Notes under the pieces: model-generated
What the model was told of the DNA's origin: nothing
The model's input: only the letters and a program-made list of their open reading frames with translations
Database searches by the model: none
Part shown: positions 16,111 to 24,480 of the stretch, in pieces
Position numbering within the stretch: the first letter of the stretch is position 1
Layout: each line of letters opens with the position of its first letter
NCBI GenBank assembly: GCA_018696395.1
Contig: JABHQR010000015.1
Coordinates: forward strand, 1-41,686
DNA: 41,686 bases
Reading direction: 5' to 3'
From: an archaeon
Lineage (GTDB): Archaea; Nanobdellota; Nanobdellia; Woesearchaeales; GW2011-AR9
Made by a program: the position numbers and the translations under genes

Positions 16111-16135
16111 ATAATCAATGTTTTTTATTGATTAT
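16111..16135 (-). promoter_or_regulatory. 9-bp stem-loop at the 5' end of the secreted-protein mRNA
   Basis: ATAATCAAT (16111-16119) and ATTGATTAT (16127-16135) are perfect inverted repeats with a 7-base loop, just before the Shine-Dalgarno. The TATA-like TTTATATACT at about 16158-16167 predicts a start near 16135, so the mRNA would begin with this stem. Confidence 0.55.
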
Positions 16136-16228
16136 ACACAACAATGAAAAACATTTAAGTATATAAATTATTCTAAAACCATCAATTAATCCACATAGAA
16201 AAAAAAAGAAAAAAGTATTAAAAATTAT

Positions 16229-16996
16229 TTAGTACAAACCCATTAACTTTCTGATAGATAAACTAAATACTAATGAGAACAATATATAAATCCCTAACCA
16301 ACCAGGTTGCCATCCCAAAATTGAAGTTGTTCCTAATGGTTTTAATTTATTATAATTTATTTGAATACTTTCAATATCTGAATGAGTAAATAATTCAATA
16401 GAATCTTCATATTCCAGTTCAGTTGTAATTAACACTTTCTTAAGCTGAGACTCTTCTCCTAATTTGACTTCAAGAATATGTTCACCGTCTTCACTTTCCA
16501 TCATCCACATGACCTGCCCATCATCAATCTCTTGCATTGCAGCAGTTGCTTCACCCAAAATAGTTTCATTATCAACAATTAATTCTGCATCCCCAACAAT
16601 ACCTTCTGCAAAATTTGCAGTGATACTAAAAGATTCCCCAGGATATATTGGTTCATACGCTAAATTTCCAGACATCCATGCAAATATAAGTAAGATAGGA
16701 ATCATTGTAACTAAAGTTGGTTTAAATGATTGTTTCATATAATCCATATTAGTTTTCATTGCTTCTTTCTGCAAAGAGATTAACTTTTCTGGTTGATCTT
16801 TAAGTTCTTTAGTTTTATTTTGAAACTCTTTCTGCTTATCTTTCAAAGCTTTCATTTTTTCTTGATCTGTCAACCATTTGTAAGTTAAAGACATAATCAC
16901 AGAAATAAATAAAGCAATTACCAAAATCCCAAAGAAAGGACTCATATTCAGTAAAGGTTTCAATACCGGATCTAAAATTGGATCTAAAAATGCCAT
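16229..16996 (-). CDS. DUF106 (Oxa1/EMC3-superfamily) membrane insertase with extracellular insert
   Basis: A 255-residue protein. The first membrane span (about 19-41) is followed by a charged coiled coil (about 43-85, KMKALKDKQKEFQNKTKEL), a short amphipathic MDYMKQSFKPTLVT segment and a second span (92-112): the DUF106 core related to YidC/Oxa1 and EMC3. An acidic beta-rich region (113-225) lies outside, and a third span (230-250, WLGIYILFSLVFSLSI) closes the protein. The family helps insert membrane proteins and is often encoded beside secY. Here secY is 2.4 kb away, with three plus-strand genes between. GTGACTTGAT before the ATG is a weak Shine-Dalgarno at best. Confidence 0.85.
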   Translation of the reverse strand: MAFLDPILDPVLKPLLNMSPFFGILVIALFISVIMSLTYKWLTDQEKMKALKDKQKEFQNKTKELKDQPEKLISLQKEAMKTNMDYMKQSFKPTLVTMIPILLIFAWMSGNLAYEPIYPGESFSITANFAEGIVGDAELIVDNETILGEATAAMQEIDDGQVMWMMESEDGEHILEVKLGEESQLKKVLITTELEYEDSIELFTHSDIESIQINYNKLKPLGTTSILGWQPGWLGIYILFSLVFSLSIRKLMGLY

Positions 16997-17121
16997 ATCA
17001 AGTCACATTTTCATCGTAATTTTATAAACTTTGTGTATTTCAATAGTCTAATAATTTTATTAATATTCTAGTATATCTTCACATTTAGAAAAACATAAAA
17101 AGGAAATGCTTAACAATACTA

Positions 17122-17141
17122 AATGATATTAAGATATCATT
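17122..17141 (+). promoter_or_regulatory. 8-bp inverted repeat in the leader of the PRPP-synthetase-like gene
   Basis: AATGATAT (17122-17129) and ATATCATT (17134-17141) flank TAAG. A TATA-like ACATAAAAAGG near 17093-17103 would start the transcript close to 17124. A Shine-Dalgarno AGGGGT (17167-17172) follows. It may be a 5' stem-loop or an operator. Confidence 0.4.
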
Positions 17142-17180
17142 AAAAAATAAATTAATAAATTTGAATAGGGGTACTAAAAA

Positions 17181-18404
17181 ATGCAAAATCATAACACTAA
17201 ACTCTTAATTGTTTCCGGATTAAAAGATAGTAGGGAACTGTCTGAAAAAGTCTATACAATACTAAAAGAAGATTACAAGATGGGAGATGGGATTGAAATT
17301 ATTAGGGCACTTTCAAGAGATGAAGTTCCAAAAGGAATTTTAAAAGACCATAAAGCACCTTTAGTAATTGATTTTTTCCCAGATAAGGAAGTTCAATGCG
17401 ATGTTGGAAGAAATATGTTAAAAGATGCAATAAGGGGAAAACATGTAGCAATTATTCAATATTTATACAATCCAACCAATATTGGGACTGAAGAATATAG
17501 GTCTCTTAATGATAGATTTGTTAATACTGTAGGCATCTTAAGAAAATTAGATCAAAATTTGAAAAATGAATTACCTCAAACAACTTTGGTGGCACCTTAC
17601 ATCACCTATTTACGTTCACACAGTATTGAAAAATATGAAAAAGTAGGATTTTTTCAATTTGATTCATTATCTTTTATGGTTGAAACTTACGCTAAAAGTG
17701 GCCTAAATAATATGATTGGCATTGATCCACATTCTAGAAAAATTAAAGATATAGCATCCGATTTTGGGATGGAATTTGGAGACATTAATCCATTTCAATC
17801 AGGCAGATCAATTAATCCAGCTAAATTAGGATTAATCAACAAAAATGACATTGAAAAAGTTATGCCTAATTTAAGACCATATATGACTAGATTTAAACAA
17901 TTACAAGAACAAGATGAAGATAAAATCTATATTGTTTCATTGGATGATGGAACTGAAAATAGGTGTGAAAATTTCACTAACAGAGCTTATGAAAATAAAG
18001 AAAATCCTTATGAAATGCTAGTTTACATTCTAAAAGAAAGATTAAGTTATGAAAGTTCCAGAATTGCATTTAAATCATTTAGTATGATTAATGAAGATAA
18101 TATTGATAAAGAAGGAAGATATATTTTACTTGATGATATGTTTGCTAGTGGGGGGTCAGTTGATAAAGTTTCCACCATGTTAAAATCTTATGGAGCAAAA
18201 TATATTGAAGCTTGGGTAGTTCATGCAGTTACTGCCCCTTCACAGATAGAAAAAGTTAAAAGAATGAATAGTGTTGATAAAATAGTTTGTTTAGATACTG
18301 TTATTCAGGACCCAGAATTAGGTTTTGAATACATCCATGCCAGTGCAGATTTATTAGCAGCAGAACTTTACAAAGTTCATCAAAAATTTTTATCCAATAG
18401 ATAA
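17181..18404 (+). CDS. Divergent ribose-phosphate pyrophosphokinase-like protein
   Basis: A 407-residue protein with the two-domain phosphoribosyltransferase layout of PRPP synthetase. About residues 115-200 resemble the N-domain (LRKLDQNLKNELPQTTLVAPYI, then MIGIDPHSRKI, the latter like the family's VDLHS). The C-domain has a PRPP-loop-like ILLDDMFASGGSV at about 313-325. The usual flexible catalytic loop (RQDRK) appears as RSHSIEKYEKVG, and the protein is about 100 residues longer than ordinary enzymes. It may be a divergent PRPP synthetase or a related phosphoribosyltransferase with another substrate. AGGGGT at 17167-17172 supports the start. It lies between secY and DUF106, on the opposite strand. 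Confidence 0.65.
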   Translation: MQNHNTKLLIVSGLKDSRELSEKVYTILKEDYKMGDGIEIIRALSRDEVPKGILKDHKAPLVIDFFPDKEVQCDVGRNMLKDAIRGKHVAIIQYLYNPTNIGTEEYRSLNDRFVNTVGILRKLDQNLKNELPQTTLVAPYITYLRSHSIEKYEKVGFFQFDSLSFMVETYAKSGLNNMIGIDPHSRKIKDIASDFGMEFGDINPFQSGRSINPAKLGLINKNDIEKVMPNLRPYMTRFKQLQEQDEDKIYIVSLDDGTENRCENFTNRAYENKENPYEMLVYILKERLSYESSRIAFKSFSMINEDNIDKEGRYILLDDMFASGGSVDKVSTMLKSYGAKYIEAWVVHAVTAPSQIEKVKRMNSVDKIVCLDTVIQDPELGFEYIHASADLLAAELYKVHQKFLSNR

Positions 18405-18500
18405 TTAACATTTTACTTTTTATTTTGATTAATAATCTTTCACAAATTTCTTTGATTTATTATTCTAAAATATATTTACACTATCCTACCAATATTCAAG

Positions 18501-18550
18501 TTAGCATTAGATATATACTACAAAACAACTATTGACAAAGTTAATGCTAA
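18501..18550 (+). promoter_or_regulatory. 9-bp inverted repeat framing the promoter of a small gene pair
   Basis: TTAGCATTA (18501-18509) and TAATGCTAA (18542-18550) are perfect inverted repeats 32 bases apart. A TATA-like ATATATAC lies just inside the left arm (about 18511-18518), and the predicted start lies near the right arm. A dimeric repressor binding both arms would cover the promoter. The ATG follows 21 bases after the right arm. Confidence 0.45.
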
Positions 18551-18571
18551 AAGCGATTATTTAATTATTCA

Positions 18572-18934
18572 ATGAAAAGAATTGAACCTTCATTGGATAA
18601 GATTTGTCGAACTGAACATAAAGATTGGAATAATGAAAAAGTTAAAAACCAATTAAGATTATTAAAAGAAAATAATTTAGATTTTATTTCTCAACCGATT
18701 TATTTAACTAAACATCAAAATGATGATAATTATTTTGTTTATGATGGAAATACAAGAACTTTTCTTGCTGAAGAAAAAATTATTCATCCAACCAATTTTC
18801 AACTCCTAGAATCTGATGAAGATCTTCAATTTGTTAGATTAAGTATGGATGAGATTTATTGGCCTGGCCAAAACCTCAAATCAGTTTCAGGTTATCTTAA
18901 ATTTATAACTGAAAAAATGAATTATTTTAGATGA
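18572..18934 (+). CDS. Small protein, possibly ParB/sulfiredoxin-like
   Basis: A 120-residue protein. The central part (QPIYLTKHQNDDNYFVYDG, then NTRTFLAEEKI) resembles the ParB/Srx fold: a strand ending in pro-hydrophobic, then an aromatic strand leading to a DGNTR motif like DGNHR, then a helix. ParB/Srx proteins bind or hydrolyse nucleotides, or act as nucleases or DNA-binding proteins; the match is short and the call is tentative. Its last codons overlap the next ORF by four bases, so the two are translated together. No membrane span is present. Confidence 0.5.
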   Translation: MKRIEPSLDKICRTEHKDWNNEKVKNQLRLLKENNLDFISQPIYLTKHQNDDNYFVYDGNTRTFLAEEKIIHPTNFQLLESDEDLQFVRLSMDEIYWPGQNLKSVSGYLKFITEKMNYFR

Positions 18935-19350
18935 AAAAAATGACAAATAAATCAAACAATTATTTGGAAGCAGTATATTATTCAAAAAGTTATTATGGTG
19001 GAGGCAGTGGAAAGTACGATGACGAAGAAGAGGGAGTATTAATCAAAAACTACAATTTGTTGTTAATGAGCTTAACAGATGGAAGATCCAAAATTACTGA
19101 AAGACATTTATTATCCGGAGATTTAGTTAATGGAGAGTTAAGTTTTATGTTAGGTGAATCTAATTCAATGACATCTCGTTACTACGATAGTGAAACTAGA
19201 TATAATTCAATTAAAAAGATTGAATTGCCTAAACAAATTGAAAATTATGATCTTACTGATAAAATAAATTACCACACATTACAAGAGAAAAAGATCAATT
19301 TAGGTGATTTTGTCGAAGATATTATTAAAATTGCAAGAGAATTAGATTAA
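18931..19350 (+). CDS. Unknown acidic protein, partner of the preceding small gene
   Basis: A 139-residue protein with no recognisable family. It starts within the end of the preceding gene (ATGA overlap). An early Tyr/Gly/Ser-rich stretch (YYSKSYYGGGSGKYDDEEEG) gives way to strands (YNLLLMSLTDGRSKITERH) and an acidic helical C-terminus. There is no signal peptide or transmembrane span. The tight pairing and the inverted repeat at the promoter recall small self-regulated modules such as toxin-antitoxin pairs, but no toxin motif is visible. Confidence 0.55.
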   Translation: MKKMTNKSNNYLEAVYYSKSYYGGGSGKYDDEEEGVLIKNYNLLLMSLTDGRSKITERHLLSGDLVNGELSFMLGESNSMTSRYYDSETRYNSIKKIELPKQIENYDLTDKINYHTLQEKKINLGDFVEDIIKIARELD

Positions 19351-19364
19351 ATTAAAAATTATTT

Positions 19365-19374
19365 AAAAAAAAAA
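19365..19374 (-). terminator. Oligo-T terminator after secY
   Basis: Ten A on the plus strand (T10 on the minus strand) lie 16 bases past the secY stop codon, marking the likely end of the ribosomal supercluster transcript. Confidence 0.55.
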
Positions 19375-19390
19375 TACTAATATGTAAATT

Positions 19391-20779
19391 TCATCCCATA
19401 AACTTTCTCATTGCAGGATGCATGTCCATCATATGTTGTTTTGCAATTTCTTCATACAATTTATAGATAATCATTACCGCTAATAAGATACCAGTTCCAC
19501 GAGATAATGCCCCAGTTAAATCAGCTAATGCTGCCAATAAACCAACTGCAGCACCACCAACAATAGTTAATGGCCAAATATATCTACTTAATATCCTTTC
19601 TAAAACTCTTTCATCCCTTCTAAATCCAGGGATTTGTAATCCGGAAGACATAATTTGTTTTGCTTGAGATGCAGCATCCATATTTGCAGTTTGCATCCAA
19701 AAAATACTAAATACTATTGATCCACCAACCATTAAAGCAGTATAAACTATTGCTTGACCTAAATTACCTAAAGTAAAACTTCCAGTTAAAGCCAATCTTA
19801 AAATATCTGGTGAAGCAACCCAATAAACCAATCCAGAGATAGGTGTATTTCCTGAAAAAGTTCCTAAAAGAGGATATCCCCATTTTTCAAGTAATGTTGC
19901 AAATAATTGTACATTAGCTAATAATGCCGCAACTAAAATAACTGGAATATTTGAAGTATAAAAAAAGTTTAAAGGCCACCTAATCGAATGTCCCCTAATT
20001 CTTCCAAAAGACAATGGAATTTCAACTTTCAACGATTGACCATATACACAGATCATAAAAACAAGTATGGTTGAAACTACTGTAACTAATTGAAGCATTG
20101 CACTAGTAACTTCACCCATTGATAAAAATTGAAATAAAGATGGAATTGCTCCAGCTAATATTTCGGGATTTGTTGGAGATGGTAAAAAATTAAATGCTCT
20201 AATAAAAACTTGTTGAGTTACTCCTGCCGCAATGAATAAACTTACACCCGAACCAAATCCCCATTTACTAATTACTTCATCCATATACATAATTAATAAT
20301 CCCCCTAAAATCAGTTGAAATATTAACATAGCTTGAAGTTGAGGATAAACTATTGTTCCAATATAACCTGAACTTGGTGCCAAACCACCCATTAAGACAT
20401 ATATTCCTGCTTCAAAAATAATGAAACCAATAGACATTATCTTTTGAATTCCTTGAAATCTCTGCCTTCCTTGAGGAGAAGTCATGTCCATTTTAATTAT
20501 ACCAGTACCGTTAAGTAATTGTAATACAATAGATGCAGTTACAATAGGACCAATCCCTAAACTCAATATACTTCCAAAACTCGCACCCAAAATAATAGAT
20601 AAGAATTCAAATTGTTGTAATGCATTCTCCCCTAAACCAAATAAAGGAATTAAACCCATTACAAAAAATATTACTAGAATTATAAGTGTCCATTTTAATT
20701 TTTCTTTAAAAGGTAACTTCTTTTGAGTTGGACCCTTTACTTCAGGCAGGGCTGCAATTATTGTATCAAGAATGGACAT
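19391..20779 (-). CDS. secY: Preprotein translocase subunit SecY
   Basis: A 462-residue channel subunit of the SecYEG translocon, with about ten membrane spans. The N-terminus (IIAALPEVKGPTQKKLPFKEK) is the typical archaeal SecY opening and is followed by span 1; the plug region (FGLGENALQQFEF) and the late IPGFRRDERVLERILSRYI segment are family hallmarks. Nascent surface proteins encoded elsewhere in the window would pass through it. It is the last gene of the supercluster, 61 bases after L15. Confidence 0.97.
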   Translation of the reverse strand: MSILDTIIAALPEVKGPTQKKLPFKEKLKWTLIILVIFFVMGLIPLFGLGENALQQFEFLSIILGASFGSILSLGIGPIVTASIVLQLLNGTGIIKMDMTSPQGRQRFQGIQKIMSIGFIIFEAGIYVLMGGLAPSSGYIGTIVYPQLQAMLIFQLILGGLLIMYMDEVISKWGFGSGVSLFIAAGVTQQVFIRAFNFLPSPTNPEILAGAIPSLFQFLSMGEVTSAMLQLVTVVSTILVFMICVYGQSLKVEIPLSFGRIRGHSIRWPLNFFYTSNIPVILVAALLANVQLFATLLEKWGYPLLGTFSGNTPISGLVYWVASPDILRLALTGSFTLGNLGQAIVYTALMVGGSIVFSIFWMQTANMDAASQAKQIMSSGLQIPGFRRDERVLERILSRYIWPLTIVGGAAVGLLAALADLTGALSRGTGILLAVMIIYKLYEEIAKQHMMDMHPAMRKFMG

Positions 20780-20840
20780 TTTTTTAATTTACCTTGAATT
20801 TAGTAAAATTTTAAATTTTACTTTTTTAACTTTTAAATAA

Positions 20841-21323
20841 TCATTCTTCTTTACTTTCATCTTTAGAAGAATTTAAACTTGTTTCATTAAGTAATTTACC
20901 ACCGGCTTTATTAATTTTTTCTTCAGCCAATTTACTAAAAGAGGATACTGAAATTTCTAATTTAACAGTTACATTACCAGTACCTAACAATTTATTATAT
21001 CCTAATTTATTCATATCAATGAAATAAACATCACTTTTCTTTTCAATTTTTCCATTTTCAATTAAATGGTTTAATTTTTCTGGAGTAAAATATGATAAGT
21101 TTAATGATTTTATAGTTTTAATATTTCTTCTAGGAACAAATCCTTTAACTCTTCCTAATGTTTTATTTTTGATCCCAGCTTTTTTCTGTCCTGCTCTCTT
21201 ACCTGTACCAGCGTTACCTCTACCACCACGACTTCCGGCGCCTCTTCTTTTCTTTCGATGTCCACCACCATGAGTAGTATGTCCTCGGTAAGAACCAACT
21301 TTTTTAGCTTTTTTAACAACCAT
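20841..21323 (-). CDS. rpl15: Large-subunit ribosomal protein L15 (uL15)
   Basis: A 160-residue protein with the basic Gly/Arg/Lys-rich N-terminus of L15 (YRGHTTHGGGHRKKRRGAGS), which extends into rRNA, and the later KLLGTGNVTVKLEISVSSFS segment typical of the globular part. Length is normal for archaea. It lies between L30 and SecY in the conserved order. No Shine-Dalgarno is seen in the 27-base AT-rich spacer. Confidence 0.96.
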   Translation of the reverse strand: MVVKKAKKVGSYRGHTTHGGGHRKKRRGAGSRGGRGNAGTGKRAGQKKAGIKNKTLGRVKGFVPRRNIKTIKSLNLSYFTPEKLNHLIENGKIEKKSDVYFIDMNKLGYNKLLGTGNVTVKLEISVSSFSKLAEEKINKAGGKLLNETSLNSSKDESKEE

Positions 21324-21350
21324 TTTTTAACCTTTATTATTTAATTTTAA

Positions 21351-21806
21351 TTAAATCATCCTTAATATCAAATCTTTTATTTTAGAAGCCCTATAACCTA
21401 AAGCCCCTCCCATTTTATAAGGAAACTTGATACCTTTGCTTTCAAATCCTTTCTTAGGAGGATTTAATCTAAATGTTTTATGATATTTTTTACCATTAAA
21501 CTCAAAATATTTATTATAATTAATCTTTGATTTTGAATCAGTTAATCTTCCAAGATATTCTATCCCTCTTTTCTCAACTAATTCTTTTAAAATATTTTCA
21601 TCAATTTCTCCCCAAGTTAAGTAATCTTTTGCTTTTCTTAACATTCCTAAATTAACAGGAGTTGCATCTAATACTACACAATTATTAGCTGATTTTAAAT
21701 TAAGTAAATGAATAGTCTCCCTAATATCTCTCTTAACTCCAACTAAACCTCTTACTAAAACTACAACTACTTTCCCTACTAGTCCTTTATTTGATTCTAA
21801 TGCCAT
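21351..21806 (-). CDS. rpl30: Large-subunit ribosomal protein L30 (uL30)
   Basis: A 151-residue archaeal-type long L30. The core fold is seen in VVVVLVRGLVGVKRDIRETI and the RKAKDYLTWGEID segment; the C-terminal half (FRLNPPKKGFESKGIKFPYK) is the archaeal/eukaryotic L7-like extension missing in bacterial L30. It is placed between S5 and L15 as usual. Confidence 0.95.
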   Translation of the reverse strand: MALESNKGLVGKVVVVLVRGLVGVKRDIRETIHLLNLKSANNCVVLDATPVNLGMLRKAKDYLTWGEIDENILKELVEKRGIEYLGRLTDSKSKINYNKYFEFNGKKYHKTFRLNPPKKGFESKGIKFPYKMGGALGYRASKIKDLILRMI

Positions 21807-21837
21807 TTTATTTAATATAATTATTTACCCATTAATT

Positions 21838-22602
21838 TTATTCTTTTGATTTTAACTTTCCTTCTTGTATCCCTAAAGTATCATAATGTTTAGGTTGAAT
21901 TTTAACTTCACTTAATCTTGCTAAAGCATCCATACAAGCTTTAATTAAATTAACTTTAGTTTTTGTTTGACCTTTAGTTTTTGACCAAATATCTTTAACT
22001 CCTGCTGCAGATAAAATTTTAGCACATTCTTTTTCTACACATAACCCTGTTCCCTTAGGTGCAGGCATTAATGTAATCTCAGAAGAACCACATTTTCCAG
22101 TGACTGCAAATGGAATTGAATTACTATCAGGAACTCCTTCCCAAGAACCGCATCCCCTTCTAATCTTTATCATACTAAGTTTAGCTTTTCTAATGGATTT
22201 GTCTCTTGCTGGAACAGTTTCTTTACTTTTACCAAATGCAACCCCAACATAACCATTTTTGTTACCAACTAAAGCACATGTTGCAAATTTAATTCTATTA
22301 CCTTCCCTTGTTTTCTTTTGAGTTTGTCTAAATATTCTTCGCTGACCGCCACCAAACTTACCTTTAGCTTGACCAATTAATAATAAATCATTTGTTAAAT
22401 CAGGAATTAATGAATCTACAATTTCTGATTCAAGAATTCTTTCACCAGAGGAAAAGATTTGTTCAATATCTGTTATGTCACCATTTTTTACTTTTATTCC
22501 AAGTTCAGTTTTAGGTGTCCAATTTTCTAATGGATTTACTAAAACAGGCCTCCTAGAATTTCTTTCCCTTTTTCGTTTAATTCCTTCTTTTCCTTTTTTC
22601 AT
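21838..22602 (-). CDS. rps5: Small-subunit ribosomal protein S5 (uS5)
   Basis: A 254-residue protein, a little longer than typical archaeal S5 (about 210-240). The double-stranded RNA-binding-like N-domain includes CALVGNKNGYVGVAFGKSKE, and the C-domain RRGCGSWEGVPDSNSIPFAV with TLMPAPKGTGLCV is characteristic. S5 helps decoding accuracy at the mRNA entry channel. It has a basic N-terminal extension (KRKRERNSRRPVLVNP). Confidence 0.96.
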   Translation of the reverse strand: MKKGKEGIKRKRERNSRRPVLVNPLENWTPKTELGIKVKNGDITDIEQIFSSGERILESEIVDSLIPDLTNDLLLIGQAKGKFGGGQRRIFRQTQKKTREGNRIKFATCALVGNKNGYVGVAFGKSKETVPARDKSIRKAKLSMIKIRRGCGSWEGVPDSNSIPFAVTGKCGSSEITLMPAPKGTGLCVEKECAKILSAAGVKDIWSKTKGQTKTKVNLIKACMDALARLSEVKIQPKHYDTLGIQEGKLKSKE

Positions 22603-22651
22603 TTTTTTAATCCTTTAAATTTTGAATATATTATTAATTTTATCTTTTAAA

Positions 22652-23239
22652 TTATTTTAATAAATTAATTTTAATTTCTTCAAACTTAACATTCATATTA
22701 CATGGATCAGCTTTATTTTTTAAATTTAATGCAAACCTTTTTTTATATGACTCTTCATTTGACTTTTTCAATAATTTAGCATAATTTTCAATACTTTTAC
22801 CGTTTAATCTTTCTTCAATTGGATAAACATCTTCTGAACCATGCAATACATTAAGTCCACCATCCAAAACACCTTTCAAAAAAGCATAAATTTTGCCTTT
22901 TACTTGAGGCGTTCTTAATCCAGTATCTAATATGATCTCTTTGTCTGAAAATTGACTTAAAGCTTTCTTACCAAAATCTAAACCGAACAAATAAGCTGCA
23001 GGCAAACTTTTAAATGAAAAGTTCCAACCTAATTTTTTAAGTGAATTTGAATCCGAAGCAAATAAAACTTTATCTCCTTTAACATCAAACTCAATTATTT
23101 GAGCAACAATTTTAGTATTTGATAATCTTAACACCAATCTTGGTTTTTCAGAGAGTAATAACCTTAACCTTTTCTTATAATTAGTTTTACCTTCCCTTTT
23201 CCTTCGATAATTTACTGGTTTTGCTTTTTTACTTGCCAT
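22652..23239 (-). CDS. rpl18: Large-subunit ribosomal protein L18 (uL18)
   Basis: A 195-residue archaeal/eukaryotic-length L18, which binds 5S rRNA with L5. The motif YRRKREGKTNYKKRLRLLLS at the start and KPRLVLRLSNTKIVAQII are diagnostic, with the later KGVLDGGLNVLHG segment. It starts four bases after the L19e stop codon. Confidence 0.96.
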   Translation of the reverse strand: MASKKAKPVNYRRKREGKTNYKKRLRLLLSEKPRLVLRLSNTKIVAQIIEFDVKGDKVLFASDSNSLKKLGWNFSFKSLPAAYLFGLDFGKKALSQFSDKEIILDTGLRTPQVKGKIYAFLKGVLDGGLNVLHGSEDVYPIEERLNGKSIENYAKLLKKSNEESYKKRFALNLKNKADPCNMNVKFEEIKINLLK

Positions 23240-23243
23240 TTTC

Positions 23244-23690
23244 TTATTTTTTATTAATCATATTTTGTTCATTTAAATACAATTTAATATGTCTTTTATT
23301 TCTAAAATACCCGCCTTTACTTTTCCGGTATAATTGTCGATAAATTGTTGAATCAATTAAACTTCTTTCCTTAAGTTCTTTAATAAATTTCCTTTGAGTT
23401 CTAATTTTTAAAATCCAAGCAGCTTTTTTACTTAAAGTTGAATGTTTAGAACCTTTCTTTGAACCTCTTCCACTTTGTCGACCCTTACTTTTTTGAATTT
23501 TCTTTTTCCTAGCTCGGCCCCTAGATTGTTCATTAGTTCCTTTCTTAAATATTTTCTTAACTGCAATTAAACCTCTAATATCTGCCCTAGTAATCCCTTT
23601 TTTAATATCTTCTAATGCATCAGATGCAAAAGTGATCTTACTTGGAGATACTTTCAAAATTTTTGCTGCTAATCTTTTTTTGTTAATCAT
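23244..23690 (-). CDS. rpl19e: Large-subunit ribosomal protein L19e (eL19)
   Basis: A 148-residue archaeal/eukaryotic-only protein. The N-terminal helical part (KRLAAKILKVSPSKITFA) and the central GRARKKKIQKSKGRQSGRGS stretch, then LKIRTQRKFIKELKER, match the family. Normal archaeal length. It lies between L32e and L18. Confidence 0.96.
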   Translation of the reverse strand: MINKKRLAAKILKVSPSKITFASDALEDIKKGITRADIRGLIAVKKIFKKGTNEQSRGRARKKKIQKSKGRQSGRGSKKGSKHSTLSKKAAWILKIRTQRKFIKELKERSLIDSTIYRQLYRKSKGGYFRNKRHIKLYLNEQNMINKK

Positions 23691-23727
23691 TCTTCTAAAC
23701 TCACATTATTTTGACATTATTTAATTA

Positions 23728-24432
23728 TTATTTTTGATCAATATTCCCTTCTTTTTCTTTTACAATCTCTTTTACAACTTCTTTTGTGACTTCTTTAACT
23801 TCAGGTTTAATTTCTTTACTTTTTTGATCATCTTTTTTATCTAAATTATGATCTAACTCTTCTTCTAAATTTTTCTTTACTTTTCCGCCTTTACTTTCAT
23901 TTGATTCTTCTTTGTTACTTTTATCTTCTTTTTCTTTCTTTTCTGCTTTCTTTTTCCGAGATTCTAATTTCTTCTTTTTATCTTTACTTGCTTCACTTCT
24001 TTTGTTTTTCCTTTCTTCTAATTCGGATTTTATGTCTTCAACTAATTTATTTGGATTCTTAATATTAATAATCTTGAACCCTTTATCTAAAATGATTTTA
24101 ATTAAACTTAATTTTTTTCTTTTTCCAATAGTAGATGAAATTACAATTCCATCTTCTTTATTATCTAAACCATTTAAATTAGAGACATTATTTATAACAT
24201 TAAATCTAAGTCCAGATGAATGTAAATTTTTAACTTCTTTAGGAGAACCAAATCCTGGGCTTGGCATTACTGGCCTACCTCGATGCATTTGTCGTACTTT
24301 GGAATGTTTTCCCCTTGGAAATCGCCATCTACTTTTAACCCTTGCAGAAAATTTAGATTCCTTTACAACAAAATCATATTTCTGGCTTTTTCTTTCTTTT
24401 CTGACTTCCAATAATTTCTTTTTTTCTGCCAT
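23728..24432 (-). CDS. rpl32e: Large-subunit ribosomal protein L32e (eL32) with long charged tail
   Basis: A 234-residue protein. The core L32e is at about 20-140: SRWRFPRGKHSKVRQMHRGR, MPSPGFGSPKEVKNLH and GKRKKLSLIKIILDKG. About 90 residues of Lys/Glu/Ser low-complexity sequence follow, ending KPEVKEVTKEVVKEIVKEKE. The ending is similar to the end of S3 (IKEVLKEVVQEKEVIKKE). Tails of this size are not part of the usual family. Confidence 0.93.
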   Translation of the reverse strand: MAEKKKLLEVRKERKSQKYDFVVKESKFSARVKSRWRFPRGKHSKVRQMHRGRPVMPSPGFGSPKEVKNLHSSGLRFNVINNVSNLNGLDNKEDGIVISSTIGKRKKLSLIKIILDKGFKIINIKNPNKLVEDIKSELEERKNKRSEASKDKKKKLESRKKKAEKKEKEDKSNKEESNESKGGKVKKNLEEELDHNLDKKDDQKSKEIKPEVKEVTKEVVKEIVKEKEGNIDQK

Positions 24433-24480
24433 TGTTTTAATATCTCATTAATTATTAATTAGTTTATTTTTAATATATTA

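Noticed and set aside
23912-24451. Long plus-strand frame opposite L32e
   Set aside because: It is the antisense of Lys/Glu codons, which read as Phe/Leu/Ser-rich frames; the same applies to plus-strand frames opposite S3 and L22.
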